From NCBI GenBank assembly GCA_050258095.1, contig JBLMYD010000057.1, forward strand, positions 18,435 through 82,434: a stretch of 64,000 nucleotides of DNA, given 5' to 3'. Positions 24,595-31,867 of this stretch are shown here, piece after piece (position 1 is the stretch's first letter; each line of letters opens with the position of its first letter). The translations under genes and the position numbers were made by a program. The notes beneath the pieces are model-generated. The model worked only from the letters and a program-made list of their open reading frames with translations, had not been told where the DNA came from and did not search any database. This DNA comes from VRUE01 sp050258095. Its GTDB lineage: Bacteria > Actinomycetota > Thermoleophilia > Solirubrobacterales > 70-9.

Positions 24595-24854
24595 TTGCCG
24601 AGCTGGAGCTTGCGCATCGTCTCCGCGTCTTCGAGCTCGCCGGCCAGCTGCAGGGCCTTGTCGAGATTGACGCCAGGCCTGGCTTCCAGGCGCTGGGGGG
24701 GAGGAAGGCGGTAGGGCCGCGACCTGGCCTCGCCACGCTCGATGCCGCGGCGCACGCTGGAGTTGAGCGCCTCCTTGAAGGAGATGTCGCGCTCGCGCGC
24801 CAGCCGCTTCAGCTTGACGGCGACATCGTCGTCCAGCGTAACCGTGGTGCGCAT
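24591..24854 (-). CDS. vapB: Ribbon-helix-helix antitoxin VapB
   Basis: An 87-aa antitoxin. MRTTVTLDDDVAVKLKRLAR is an RHH DNA-binding domain; the C-terminal part (PGVNLDKALQLAGELEDAE) binds the toxin. It precedes the PIN toxin and overlaps it by four bases. An operator-like repeat lies directly upstream and probably overlaps the promoter, allowing autorepression. Confidence 0.9.
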   Translation of the reverse strand: MRTTVTLDDDVAVKLKRLARERDISFKEALNSSVRRGIERGEARSRPYRLPPPQRLEARPGVNLDKALQLAGELEDAETMRKLQLGK

Positions 24855-24857
24855 GAA

Positions 24858-24883
24858 AGCATCATAGCAGCATTGCTGATGCT
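24858..24883 (-). promoter_or_regulatory. vapBC operator and promoter
   Basis: AGCATCA (24,858-24,864) and TGATGCT (24,877-24,883) are inverted arms; between them is AGCAGCATTGCT. On the reverse strand TATGAT within the repeat would serve as the -10 box, very near the vapB ATG. This fits antitoxin autorepression. Confidence 0.55.
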
Positions 24884-24982
24884 GTCATGGTTGCAATCAA
24901 TGAAAGAGCGGCCGCGCGTTCGTAGGTCGCAAGCAGGCGAATCGGCCATCGCGTCGCGATGCTACCGGGGAACCACGAATCG

Positions 24983-25405
24983 CTACGAAGGGCAGTCGGA
25001 GAACGGGTCGAGCAACTCGATACCCGTGCCCTCGACGTCGGCTACGTTGCGGGTGACCAGCGTCAGGCCCAAGATGCTCGCCGTCGCGGCCAGCAGGCCG
25101 TCGATGACGGGGAGTGGGTCGGGCACGCTCATCCTCCCCCACTCCTCCGCGACCCGGCGGTCGACCGGGACGATCCGGTCGCGGTGGGCTTCGCTCAGGC
25201 GAGCGAGCCAGCTATCCAGTATGGCCGCCGAGTCGGGATCACGGCGGCGCACACTCTCGACCCCGCGGCGGATCTCGCCGATCGTCAGAGCGCTGAGAAA
25301 GATCTCCTCGTCGGCGACGCCCGCGAACCAGGAGGCAACGCTCGGGTTGGCTCGCTTGCCCTTGCGCAACTCCGAAATGACGTTGGTATCGAGCAGGTAA
25401 CTCAA
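24983..25405 (-). CDS. PIN-domain toxin, FitB-like
   Basis: A 140-aa PIN-domain protein: MSYLLDTNVISELRKGKRA has the first catalytic Asp, followed by SALTIGEIRRGVESVRRRDP (Glu) and DGLLAATASILGLTLVTRNVADVEGTGIELLDPF (Asp/Asn). This is the FitB subgroup of VapC toxins. It overlaps its antitoxin by four bases. It lies just left of the tRNA-Ala remnant. Confidence 0.9.
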   Translation of the reverse strand: MSYLLDTNVISELRKGKRANPSVASWFAGVADEEIFLSALTIGEIRRGVESVRRRDPDSAAILDSWLARLSEAHRDRIVPVDRRVAEEWGRMSVPDPLPVIDGLLAATASILGLTLVTRNVADVEGTGIELLDPFSDCPS

Positions 25406-25635
25406 AGCTCGACTGGGCGACCGCGGTCCGCGGTCCGCTCGAAGTCCCCGTCCTCGCCGATGTCTGGTATCTCCAGCAAGAGCTCCTTGAGAGACTTGGT
25501 CGGACCCTGGGGTCGCAACGCCTCGCGCAGGATCTGCCGATGCTCCTCCTCGGCGGAGTGCCCATGCTGGGCGGCGCGAATCTTCAGCTCGCGCACAACG
25601 CCGCCCTCTATGTCACGGACCAGGAGTTGTGCCAT
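25402..25635 (-). CDS. FitA-like antitoxin
   Basis: A 77-aa antitoxin: MAQLLVRDIEGGVVRELKIR then AAQHGHSAEEEHRQILREAL is the Arc/FitA ribbon-helix-helix domain with the characteristic SAEEEHRQIL; the tail (LKELLLEIPDIGEDGDFERT) binds the PIN toxin. Two direct repeats GATAGCAA (25,639 and 25,648) just upstream of the ATG are likely operator half-sites. Confidence 0.9.
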   Translation of the reverse strand: MAQLLVRDIEGGVVRELKIRAAQHGHSAEEEHRQILREALRPQGPTKSLKELLLEIPDIGEDGDFERTADRGRPVEL

Positions 25636-25820
25636 TTCGATAGCAATGATAGCAAGGCACGTAGACTGCGTGGAAGCGCTGCAGGCAGGTGACGTCTGAA
25701 GAATTCAGCGCGCCGGGAAACTCGCCACGTCGGTCTGCCGGTGGTCGCAGGAAACCCGAAGTCCATGCGGGTATCCTTGCCCTGCGAGGCCGCTGGAAAC
25801 ATCCCGCGACTCGCACCTGC

Positions 25821-25858
25821 GGGGCTATAGCTCAGTTGGAAGAGCGCCTGGATCGCAC
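25821..25858 (+). pseudogene. 5' half of tRNA-Ala(CGC), truncated after the anticodon loop: probable attachment site
   Basis: GGGGCTATAGCTCAGTTGGA and the following AGAGCGCCTGGATCGCAC are the acceptor 5' strand, D-arm, anticodon 5' stem and anticodon loop (CGC) of a tRNA-Ala. After that the sequence (GGACGGCGAGGG) cannot pair with CCTGG and no T-arm follows. It is preceded by a promoter-like TATCCT. The break at the anticodon loop is where many tyrosine integrases cross over, so this is the likely left junction of the integrated element to the right. Confidence 0.75.
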
Positions 25859-25936
25859 GGACGGCGAGGGTGGTTGTCTGCGGCGCTGTGAGTGCGTGGT
25901 TTGCAGGAATTTTGCGAGCGAATACCAGAGATGAAT

Positions 25937-25968
25937 TTCGCGGCGATTTGCCCCGATTCGCGGCGATT
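25937..25968 (+). repeat. Direct repeats, candidate integrase arm sites
   Basis: TTCGCGGCGATT occurs at 25,937-25,948 and 25,957-25,968, 20 bases apart, about 80 bases inside the tRNA junction. An inverted 11-base copy (GAATCGCCGCG) lies at 44,568-44,578 beside the xis/int genes. Spacing and location suit integrase or excisionase binding. Confidence 0.4.
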
Positions 25969-25976
25969 CAAGCCGT

Positions 25977-26006
25977 TTCAGGCACTCCTGAAGACGAGTG
26001 CCTGAA
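25977..26006 (-). terminator. Hairpin downstream of the RES toxin gene
   Basis: Perfect 11-base arms TTCAGGCACTC and GAGTGCCTGAA with an 8-base loop lie 25 bases past the stop of the leftward RES gene. No T-tract follows, so it may be a weak terminator or part of the attachment region. Confidence 0.45.
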
Positions 26007-26031
26007 CGAACGGGGAGCACTCTGAAGCCGA

Positions 26032-26673
26032 TCAGCTTTCCAGCGTCAAGCCCCACTCCGCGCAGATCTCGACGAGCGGCGCGGGCGCCGGGTCCGTCAG
26101 CTCAATCGGCTCGCCTGCCGCGACCAACTCTCCCCTTCCCTCGAACAGAGCAAGGGCCTGCTTGCCGTCGAGCCGCGAGGGAAACCGCACCGCGGCCGCC
26201 TCACAGCGATCGAAGAGGTCGGTGGCGATTGTCTGGGTGACGATCCGGCGGCGGCTGGTGATCTCGTGCAGGTCGAGTTGCTCCAATCCGTGCTCGGCGA
26301 GCAGGACGGCGTGCCGCTTCCCCAGCTCGTCGCGCATCTGCGGCTCGTTCAGGTCAATGATCGGGCCGTCGAGATGAGCTTGTGCCGGCGCCAGGACGTG
26401 CTGCTCGCGCCAGCTGGCGGTCACCGGATGAGGCGGGAGATCGTCAAGCGCATCCTCCCCGAAGACCTCCGTGAAGGCCCGGATCGCGCTCAGCTTGGGG
26501 CGGAAGTCGGCGAGAACCTCGCGCAATGAAGTTCGGGGATCTTCGGCGCAGTAGATCGTTCGGAAACGACGGTGGACATCGTCAAAGCGATGGTTCCACG
26601 CGCAAAGCTCATGGCGCGTGAAGACCAGCGGGTCGTCCCGATTCCCTACTCGCCACAGCTGTCCCCCGCTCAC
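26032..26673 (-). CDS. RES-domain toxin (second system)
   Basis: A 213-aa RES protein. LWRVGNRDDPLVFTRHE supplies the Arg; RFRTIYCAEDPRTSLREVLA is the RES core with the catalytic Glu; AAAVRFPSRLDGKQALALFEGR is the conserved C-terminal block with the Ser. Likely an NAD+-consuming toxin. It overlaps its antitoxin by four bases. It belongs to a longer RES subtype than the protein at 1863 and is the first gene inside the element. Confidence 0.8.
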   Translation of the reverse strand: MSGGQLWRVGNRDDPLVFTRHELCAWNHRFDDVHRRFRTIYCAEDPRTSLREVLADFRPKLSAIRAFTEVFGEDALDDLPPHPVTASWREQHVLAPAQAHLDGPIIDLNEPQMRDELGKRHAVLLAEHGLEQLDLHEITSRRRIVTQTIATDLFDRCEAAAVRFPSRLDGKQALALFEGRGELVAAGEPIELTDPAPAPLVEICAEWGLTLES

Positions 26674-27065
26674 TCCTCAAAGCTAACGAGCTGCCTGGCG
26701 GCAGCTCGGACCCCGGCGAACTGGCGCGGCTCGATCGCGGCCCGCAGGACGTCGATCGGCGCTTCGTCGTCGAGGCGGGTATTGGTGCCGAAGAGCCAGG
26801 CCTTCGCCGTCTTCTCGTCGAATGCCTCGACGATCATGCGGACGACCTTGTATCCCTCGCGCAAGCGCAGCTCGGTGCGCTGATTGGGCTCCGGTCCGTC
26901 CTCCCGGCGGTAGCGGCCGATCTGCTTGGCGTCCCGCAGTCCCACGAGATGCGCGGCGATCCGCTGGCCGAGATGGTCCTGCAGGTAGCCGGCCACCTCA
27001 GCGACCGACAGGGTCGCGGCGTCTCGATCAAGCTTCTCTGCTGCGGGTGCGGTAAGGACGGGCAT
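26670..27065 (-). CDS. Antitoxin of the second RES system
   Basis: A 131-aa protein with an N-terminal DNA-binding-like region (LSVAEVAGYLQDHLGQRIAA) and a C-terminal MbcA/ParS-like toxin-binding domain (YKVVRMIVEAFDEKTAKAWLFGTNTRLDDEAPIDVLRA, read in two parts: IVEAFDEKTAKAWLFG and DEAPIDVLRAA). It should neutralise the RES protein that overlaps its stop. A 9-base inverted repeat sits 43 bases upstream. Confidence 0.75.
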   Translation of the reverse strand: MPVLTAPAAEKLDRDAATLSVAEVAGYLQDHLGQRIAAHLVGLRDAKQIGRYRREDGPEPNQRTELRLREGYKVVRMIVEAFDEKTAKAWLFGTNTRLDDEAPIDVLRAAIEPRQFAGVRAAARQLVSFEE

Positions 27066-27108
27066 TGCGTGCCTCCATTTGGTTGCCCATCTAATCTACC
27101 AGATAGAA

Positions 27109-27139
27109 CACCGAAAAGTACACCGCGTCTTTTTCGGTG
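27109..27139. promoter_or_regulatory. Operator-like inverted repeat between divergent antitoxin and recombinase genes
   Basis: Perfect arms CACCGAAAA (27,109-27,117) and TTTTCGGTG (27,131-27,139), 13 bases apart, lie in the intergenic space between the RES antitoxin (leftward) and the recombinase (rightward). It could regulate both. Confidence 0.5.
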
Positions 27140-27261
27140 CCAGCTCGCCTCAGCAATCTCCGAGATCGGGCGACCACGCACGGGTTCTCCCGCGGGTCCA
27201 GGTAGCCACTGTTTTGCCGAGATAAACGAGCTGGTTCGCATTGCCAGGAACCGATGGATCG

Positions 27262-28212
27262 ATGCAGATAGACCAAGCCCGTGGGCGCTACATACGCTGG
27301 CTGCTCGCGACGCGGGACCTGTCGCCGCACACCATCCGCGCCTACGATGCGGACCTCGCCAGCTTCGAGCGGTACGTGGGGGCTGGCTTCACGGCCGCAG
27401 AGATCGAGCAGGACAACGTGATCTCCTTCATCGAGCGAGAGAAGGCCGCCAACCTCTCTCCCGCCTCGCTGAAGAGACGAGCGGCGGCCTTGCGCGGCTT
27501 CTGCCGCTGGATGCTCTCCCAGGACCTTCTTGCCGTCGACCCATGGAATGGCGCAAGCCTCACCCTGGGGCGATCCCGTCGACTTCCTCGCACCCTGCCA
27601 GCTCACGAACTCGACCGCTTGATGCGGTTCCTTGCCTTGACGGCCGGCATCGACGCCAACACGGAGCCCGACAGCCGGACAGTTGAAGAAAGACCCCATG
27701 AGTCAACGACTCTTCTCGCCGTCGCACTGATGGTCGCCACCGGGATCCGAGTCAACGAGAGCGTGAGCATCAGGTGCCACGACATCGATCTGCCAGGCAG
27801 AGCATTACGGCTGGTTGGCAAGGGGCGCCGCGAGCGACAAGTCTTCCTCACGAACGACTGGATCGCGAGCCTCACAAGCGCCTATATCGAGGCGCGCTCC
27901 TCGCTCGACCTCGACCACCCCCATCTGCTCTTCAACCTGCACTACGACCCACTCACTCCGCCGGCAATGCGATCCCGCCTTGCCAAAGCGGCCCGTGTCG
28001 CGGGCCTCGACAAGCACGTGACCCCCCACATGCTGCGTCACACGGCCGCCACCCAATTGATCGAGGCCGGTGTCGACATCCGCTACATCCAGCGTCTCCT
28101 CGGTCACGCCAGCCTCAGCACCACGGAGATCTACACCCACGTCTCAGACCGCGCCCTGCGCCGTGTCGTTTCGGACGCAGACGTCCTCGGGAGGTTCGTT
28201 CAGGCGCGATAA
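27262..28212 (+). CDS. XerC/D-like tyrosine recombinase (candidate cassette invertase)
   Basis: A 316-aa tyrosine recombinase. The N-terminal SAM-like core-binding domain (YIRWLLATRDLSPHTIRAYD) is followed by the catalytic domain: Arg in VATGIRVNESVS, Lys in VGKGRRERQVF, HMLRHTAATQLIEAG (HxxR), GHASLSTTEIYTH and the Tyr nucleophile. Close to XerC/D in length, without an arm-binding domain. Its TAA stop lies inside the 21-bp site at 28,208, and an inverted twin site lies 4.8 kb on, so it most likely inverts the cassette. The ATG 27,262 follows GGATCG; a TTG at 27,241 is also possible. Confidence 0.88.
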   Translation: MQIDQARGRYIRWLLATRDLSPHTIRAYDADLASFERYVGAGFTAAEIEQDNVISFIEREKAANLSPASLKRRAAALRGFCRWMLSQDLLAVDPWNGASLTLGRSRRLPRTLPAHELDRLMRFLALTAGIDANTEPDSRTVEERPHESTTLLAVALMVATGIRVNESVSIRCHDIDLPGRALRLVGKGRRERQVFLTNDWIASLTSAYIEARSSLDLDHPHLLFNLHYDPLTPPAMRSRLAKAARVAGLDKHVTPHMLRHTAATQLIEAGVDIRYIQRLLGHASLSTTEIYTHVSDRALRRVVSDADVLGRFVQAR

Positions 28213-28228
28213 CTAGGAATTATCGCCC
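28208..28228 (+). promoter_or_regulatory. Left recombination site of the invertible cassette
   Basis: GATAACTAGGAATTATCGCC plus C. Inverted arms GCGATAA and TTATCGC flank a 7-base asymmetric core CTAGGAA, the form of a tyrosine-recombinase crossover site. It contains the recombinase stop (TAA), the ribosome-binding AGGA for the next gene, and abuts that gene's TTG start. An exact inverted copy is at 33,019-33,039. Confidence 0.85.
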
Positions 28229-31200
28229 TTGGCCAAGGTTCTCGAAACACCTGCGGAGCAGCGTGCCTGGGAACTGCTCATCGAGAATTTCCGCTGGGAC
28301 CCTCCCGAAGATCTCGGAATCACGGTACGTCGGCAGGGGGACGCGCCCAAGGGGCCGGCGTACTTGCAGATCTTCGAGGCCGCCATAACCGCGACCTTCG
28401 CCCGTCTACGTCCTGACTACGAGTGGCAGGTGACCCCGCTCAGCGGCGACGGTGGCGTCGACTTCGTCGGAACCCAGTCGTTCCTGACTCACGACGCATA
28501 TGGAATCGCCGCAGCGATAACCGTCGGGGGGCAGTGTAAGAAGCACCAGAACTACTCAGGCTTGGTTCACCATGACATCTTCGGCCCTCTGAGTGACATG
28601 GCAGAGACGATCAGCCCCACGTTCTTCGTCGTCGCCTTCTCGGCACACGTCAGCGAGCAGCAGGTAGAGACGGCCCGGCAGAGGGTGGAGAAGTTTCTCC
28701 AGCGCGACTGCCACATTCTCGACCGACCGCAGGTGGAGGGTCTTCTGGTCGATCACCTTCCAGTTCTCGAACAGGTTCTAGCGGCAAGCGATCTCGACCA
28801 GCACCAGGTCCAGGAGATTCGTGACTACTTCTCGACCCTGCCGAGAGCCGGGAGGGCAAGGGTGGTTGCCGTGGAGACCCCCGAAGACGCGCGCGCGGGA
28901 GAGTCGTTCAGCGTCGAGGTCAAGGTTCGCTCAAGCGCGGCCGCAGCGACCCGGTTGCGCTGGAGGCCGACACGACGCGGGGACGGTGAGGTGGCGCCGG
29001 TGGATCTCGTCGATCCGGTCGAGGCGACCATGCCCGAGGGGGCCGACTTGGCGCCCGAGAGCTCGACCGACGACCCGTTTCTGCTCCGGCGCTTACTCGA
29101 GTTCAGGACCCACTCGGTGGGTGATGTCGAGCTGGGCGAGATCCGCGTGGAGCCATCTGCCCACGATGAGGACTCGCCCGCCGGCTGGACCGAGCTGCAG
29201 AAGCTGCGCATCACCGAGAATCTGAAGCCACGTTTCTTCGAAGCGCCATTCAAGCCGCAGCTTCGCTGTTTGATGGAGGAGTACAGACGGGCAACCGACC
29301 GGACAGTCGTCTCCGTAGGGGTCGTCGGCGCGGGGGGCAGCGGCAAGAGCCGCGTGTGCGAGGAATTCTCGATGGAGCAGCGTCGCCGAGGCTGCTCCGT
29401 GATCACCGCCAAGCAGGCGAAGAGCAGCAACGACCCGCACCTGATGCTGGCCGACCTCTTCCTTGGCCTGATCGGTCGAGGCGCCTCATACGAGAACGCC
29501 TCCAGCTCGGTGCTCCGCGAGATCGCGCAATACGACCGCGACCTTGCCCAGCGATGCGAGCCTTCGATTCGCTCTGTCTTTGCCGCCGGCACCCAGCGCT
29601 CGGGAGCAGTCACAGAGGAAGGGGTTCTTTCGGCGCTGCTACTTCTGGTCATGGCCCGCGCCCGGACCGGTCCGCTGATCGTCCACCTGCAGGACCTGCA
29701 CTGGTCCAGCGCCGACGTCCTCGGCTTGCTGGGCGGTCTTCTCTGGCAGCTGGAAAAGACCCTTCCCGACGGGCCAAGCGGAAGCGCCGGCGTGCTCTTC
29801 ATCCTCGAGGGTCGCACTCGCGAGAAGGGGTCCGTGAACGAAGGTTGGGACTCGCGGCCCTTCGAAGTGTTCCTCCAGAGGCTGGACTGCCGGACGACGG
29901 TTTGCAGCGCCCTCGACCGGGATCAGGGTAATGAGTTCGTTACCCGTCTATTCGAGTCGGAGTACGCGGCCGGGCCACCGGTGAGTGCCAACCTCCTGGA
30001 GCTCCAGAAGAGCTTGATCGCGCAGATCGACCAATCTGCCGGCAGCAATCCATTCCACTCACTCGAGCAGATCCGGCTGCTCAAGGATGCGGGGGTAATC
30101 GCACAGAACCCGGAGACCGGATTCCTCTATCTCATCGGGTCGCAGCCAAGCAACCTCTCCCTACCGGACACAGTCTTCGCCACCGTTCGCGGGAGATGGG
30201 AGTACATGAGGGAACGCGCGCCCGAGCTCGCACTGTTGGTTTGGGCGCTGGCGCTGCTCGAGGATCGGGTACCGACCCCGCTGTTTCGCCGGCTCTGGCG
30301 GGGGCTCGCTCCCGATGTCTCGCTGATAGATCTGGACGCCACGGATCTGATCGTGACCGGTGGGGCGGAAGGACCCGAGGTGGCATTTCGCCATGAGAAC
30401 TACTTCCACGCCCTGAGGAAGTTCGAGGTCTCATCCGAGGATCGAGAACGCGCTGTGGATATCTACAGCGAGTGGTTCGAAGAGATCGAGAGTCCGGATC
30501 CCACAAACGGGTTTCGGTGGGCACAGGTTCTGCTCGAGCGATGCCGACCGGAGACGATGCGGGCCAGGCGCCTGCTGAGCTCGGCCCGACGCACCGCTCG
30601 TCGCCAGGGGGATCTGCGCCTCGCCCGGCAGATTGCGATCGTGTCCCTGGACGCCAGCTGGGCCGAGGATGAGCGCTCGCGAGCCAAAATGGCCACCTTC
30701 CTCCGCTTCTGCGACGAAGAGCTGGACCTGGTGTTGGATCTGCTCGGCAGCGACAGAACGCTGGCTGGCGACCGGGCCGAAGCGCTGATCAGGCGGATCG
30801 AGGCAAGGCTCTCCGGTGGGCGCATTCGCTCGGCGAGCGCGCCGAAGCTTCGACAGCGCCTCCTCACCGCGGAGGTGCGGCGGTCCCAGTACCTCTTCAA
30901 CGATCATCGGCCGGCTAAGGCCGCCGAGGTTGCCGCCGAGGCGATCGCCGGCGTCGAGGCTTTGCGATCCGAAACCCCTGACCCGTCGCCCGAGTGGGTC
31001 CCACTGGAGATGGAGGCGCTTCTCTCCAGGGCGATCGGCCTGGCGCTGTCGGGTGACATCGAGGAGGCGCAAAAGACCTCGACACGGGCGCTGGCAATCG
31101 CCAGGCGTCTGCGTTCCCAGTTGGCGCAGCACGTCGTCTGCGTCCACGCTGCGGTCCTCATGGCAACTGATCCTCTCGCAGCCGACTCCATACTCAGGGA

Positions 31201-31867
31201 TTGCATCGGCGACCTGGACAGCTCCCCCGATGCCGCCATCATTCGTGACGAGGCCGAGCTTGACTTGAGTGAGAGCCTGATCCTCCGGGCCTATGCGAGC
31301 AACGGGTCCGAGGCCGGATCGACGATGCTGGACGAGGCGCACTCTCTGCTGCGACCCCTATTCACCAGATGCTTCCACATCGGTCAGTATCCGGATGCCG
31401 GTGCAGCGGCCCTCCTGCTGGGGGTGATCAGCGTGTTGAGGAATACCGGAGATGATGTCTCGTGGTTCGCCCGGGGGGTCGCCGCGGCAGCGCGTGGAGG
31501 TCACATGGAGACCCTCTGGCGATCCCACATCGACTTGGCGACCGCGATGCATCGCTACGGCGAGCCCGTCGGAGCTCGCGTGAGGGACCACGCAACGGCG
31601 GCCGCCGACATCATGGAGGAGACCCTGTCCCACTATGCCCGGGCCGATGCCTCGAGGCGGTTTGACGTGCTGCGCTCTCCCCTTGCTCAGGCAGCCCGTC
31701 TCCTGCTGCTCGCGGAAGACGAGCGTGGAGCCGCCCTACTGAACCGCTACCCGAGACTTCGTGAGAGCTTTGCAAGCGTCGACGAGCGGCTTCTCCGTCG
31801 GGAGCTTGGTGACGAGCGTCATTACCAATGGCTCTGGGTCGGTGAGGCTGGCTACATGCTCTACTGA
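28229..31867 (+). CDS. Mrr-like nuclease / STAND NTPase / helical-repeat protein (Avs-like)
   Basis: A 1212-aa protein. Residues about 40-190 resemble an Mrr-type PD-(D/E)XK nuclease (FEAAITATFARLRPDYEWQV, DGGVDFVG, GGQCKKHQ). About 340-640 is a STAND/AAA-type NTPase: Walker A GVVGAGGSGKSRV, Walker B IVHLQDLHWSSAD. The remaining 550 residues are alpha-helical TPR-like repeats, usually the sensor in this class. The arrangement nuclease-NTPase-repeats is that of Avs antiviral NTPases, which cut DNA after sensing a phage protein. TTG start touches the recombination site; its AGGA lies in the site. Its last seven bases overlap the convergent glycosyltransferase gene. Confidence 0.8.
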   Translation: MAKVLETPAEQRAWELLIENFRWDPPEDLGITVRRQGDAPKGPAYLQIFEAAITATFARLRPDYEWQVTPLSGDGGVDFVGTQSFLTHDAYGIAAAITVGGQCKKHQNYSGLVHHDIFGPLSDMAETISPTFFVVAFSAHVSEQQVETARQRVEKFLQRDCHILDRPQVEGLLVDHLPVLEQVLAASDLDQHQVQEIRDYFSTLPRAGRARVVAVETPEDARAGESFSVEVKVRSSAAAATRLRWRPTRRGDGEVAPVDLVDPVEATMPEGADLAPESSTDDPFLLRRLLEFRTHSVGDVELGEIRVEPSAHDEDSPAGWTELQKLRITENLKPRFFEAPFKPQLRCLMEEYRRATDRTVVSVGVVGAGGSGKSRVCEEFSMEQRRRGCSVITAKQAKSSNDPHLMLADLFLGLIGRGASYENASSSVLREIAQYDRDLAQRCEPSIRSVFAAGTQRSGAVTEEGVLSALLLLVMARARTGPLIVHLQDLHWSSADVLGLLGGLLWQLEKTLPDGPSGSAGVLFILEGRTREKGSVNEGWDSRPFEVFLQRLDCRTTVCSALDRDQGNEFVTRLFESEYAAGPPVSANLLELQKSLIAQIDQSAGSNPFHSLEQIRLLKDAGVIAQNPETGFLYLIGSQPSNLSLPDTVFATVRGRWEYMRERAPELALLVWALALLEDRVPTPLFRRLWRGLAPDVSLIDLDATDLIVTGGAEGPEVAFRHENYFHALRKFEVSSEDRERAVDIYSEWFEEIESPDPTNGFRWAQVLLERCRPETMRARRLLSSARRTARRQGDLRLARQIAIVSLDASWAEDERSRAKMATFLRFCDEELDLVLDLLGSDRTLAGDRAEALIRRIEARLSGGRIRSASAPKLRQRLLTAEVRRSQYLFNDHRPAKAAEVAAEAIAGVEALRSETPDPSPEWVPLEMEALLSRAIGLALSGDIEEAQKTSTRALAIARRLRSQLAQHVVCVHAAVLMATDPLAADSILRDCIGDLDSSPDAAIIRDEAELDLSESLILRAYASNGSEAGSTMLDEAHSLLRPLFTRCFHIGQYPDAGAAALLLGVISVLRNTGDDVSWFARGVAAAARGGHMETLWRSHIDLATAMHRYGEPVGARVRDHATAAADIMEETLSHYARADASRRFDVLRSPLAQAARLLLLAEDERGAALLNRYPRLRESFASVDERLLRRELGDERHYQWLWVGEAGYMLY

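Noticed and set aside
26834..27241. 135-codon leftward frame near the RES antitoxin
   Set aside because: Shadow of the antitoxin gene; no start signal and no family match.
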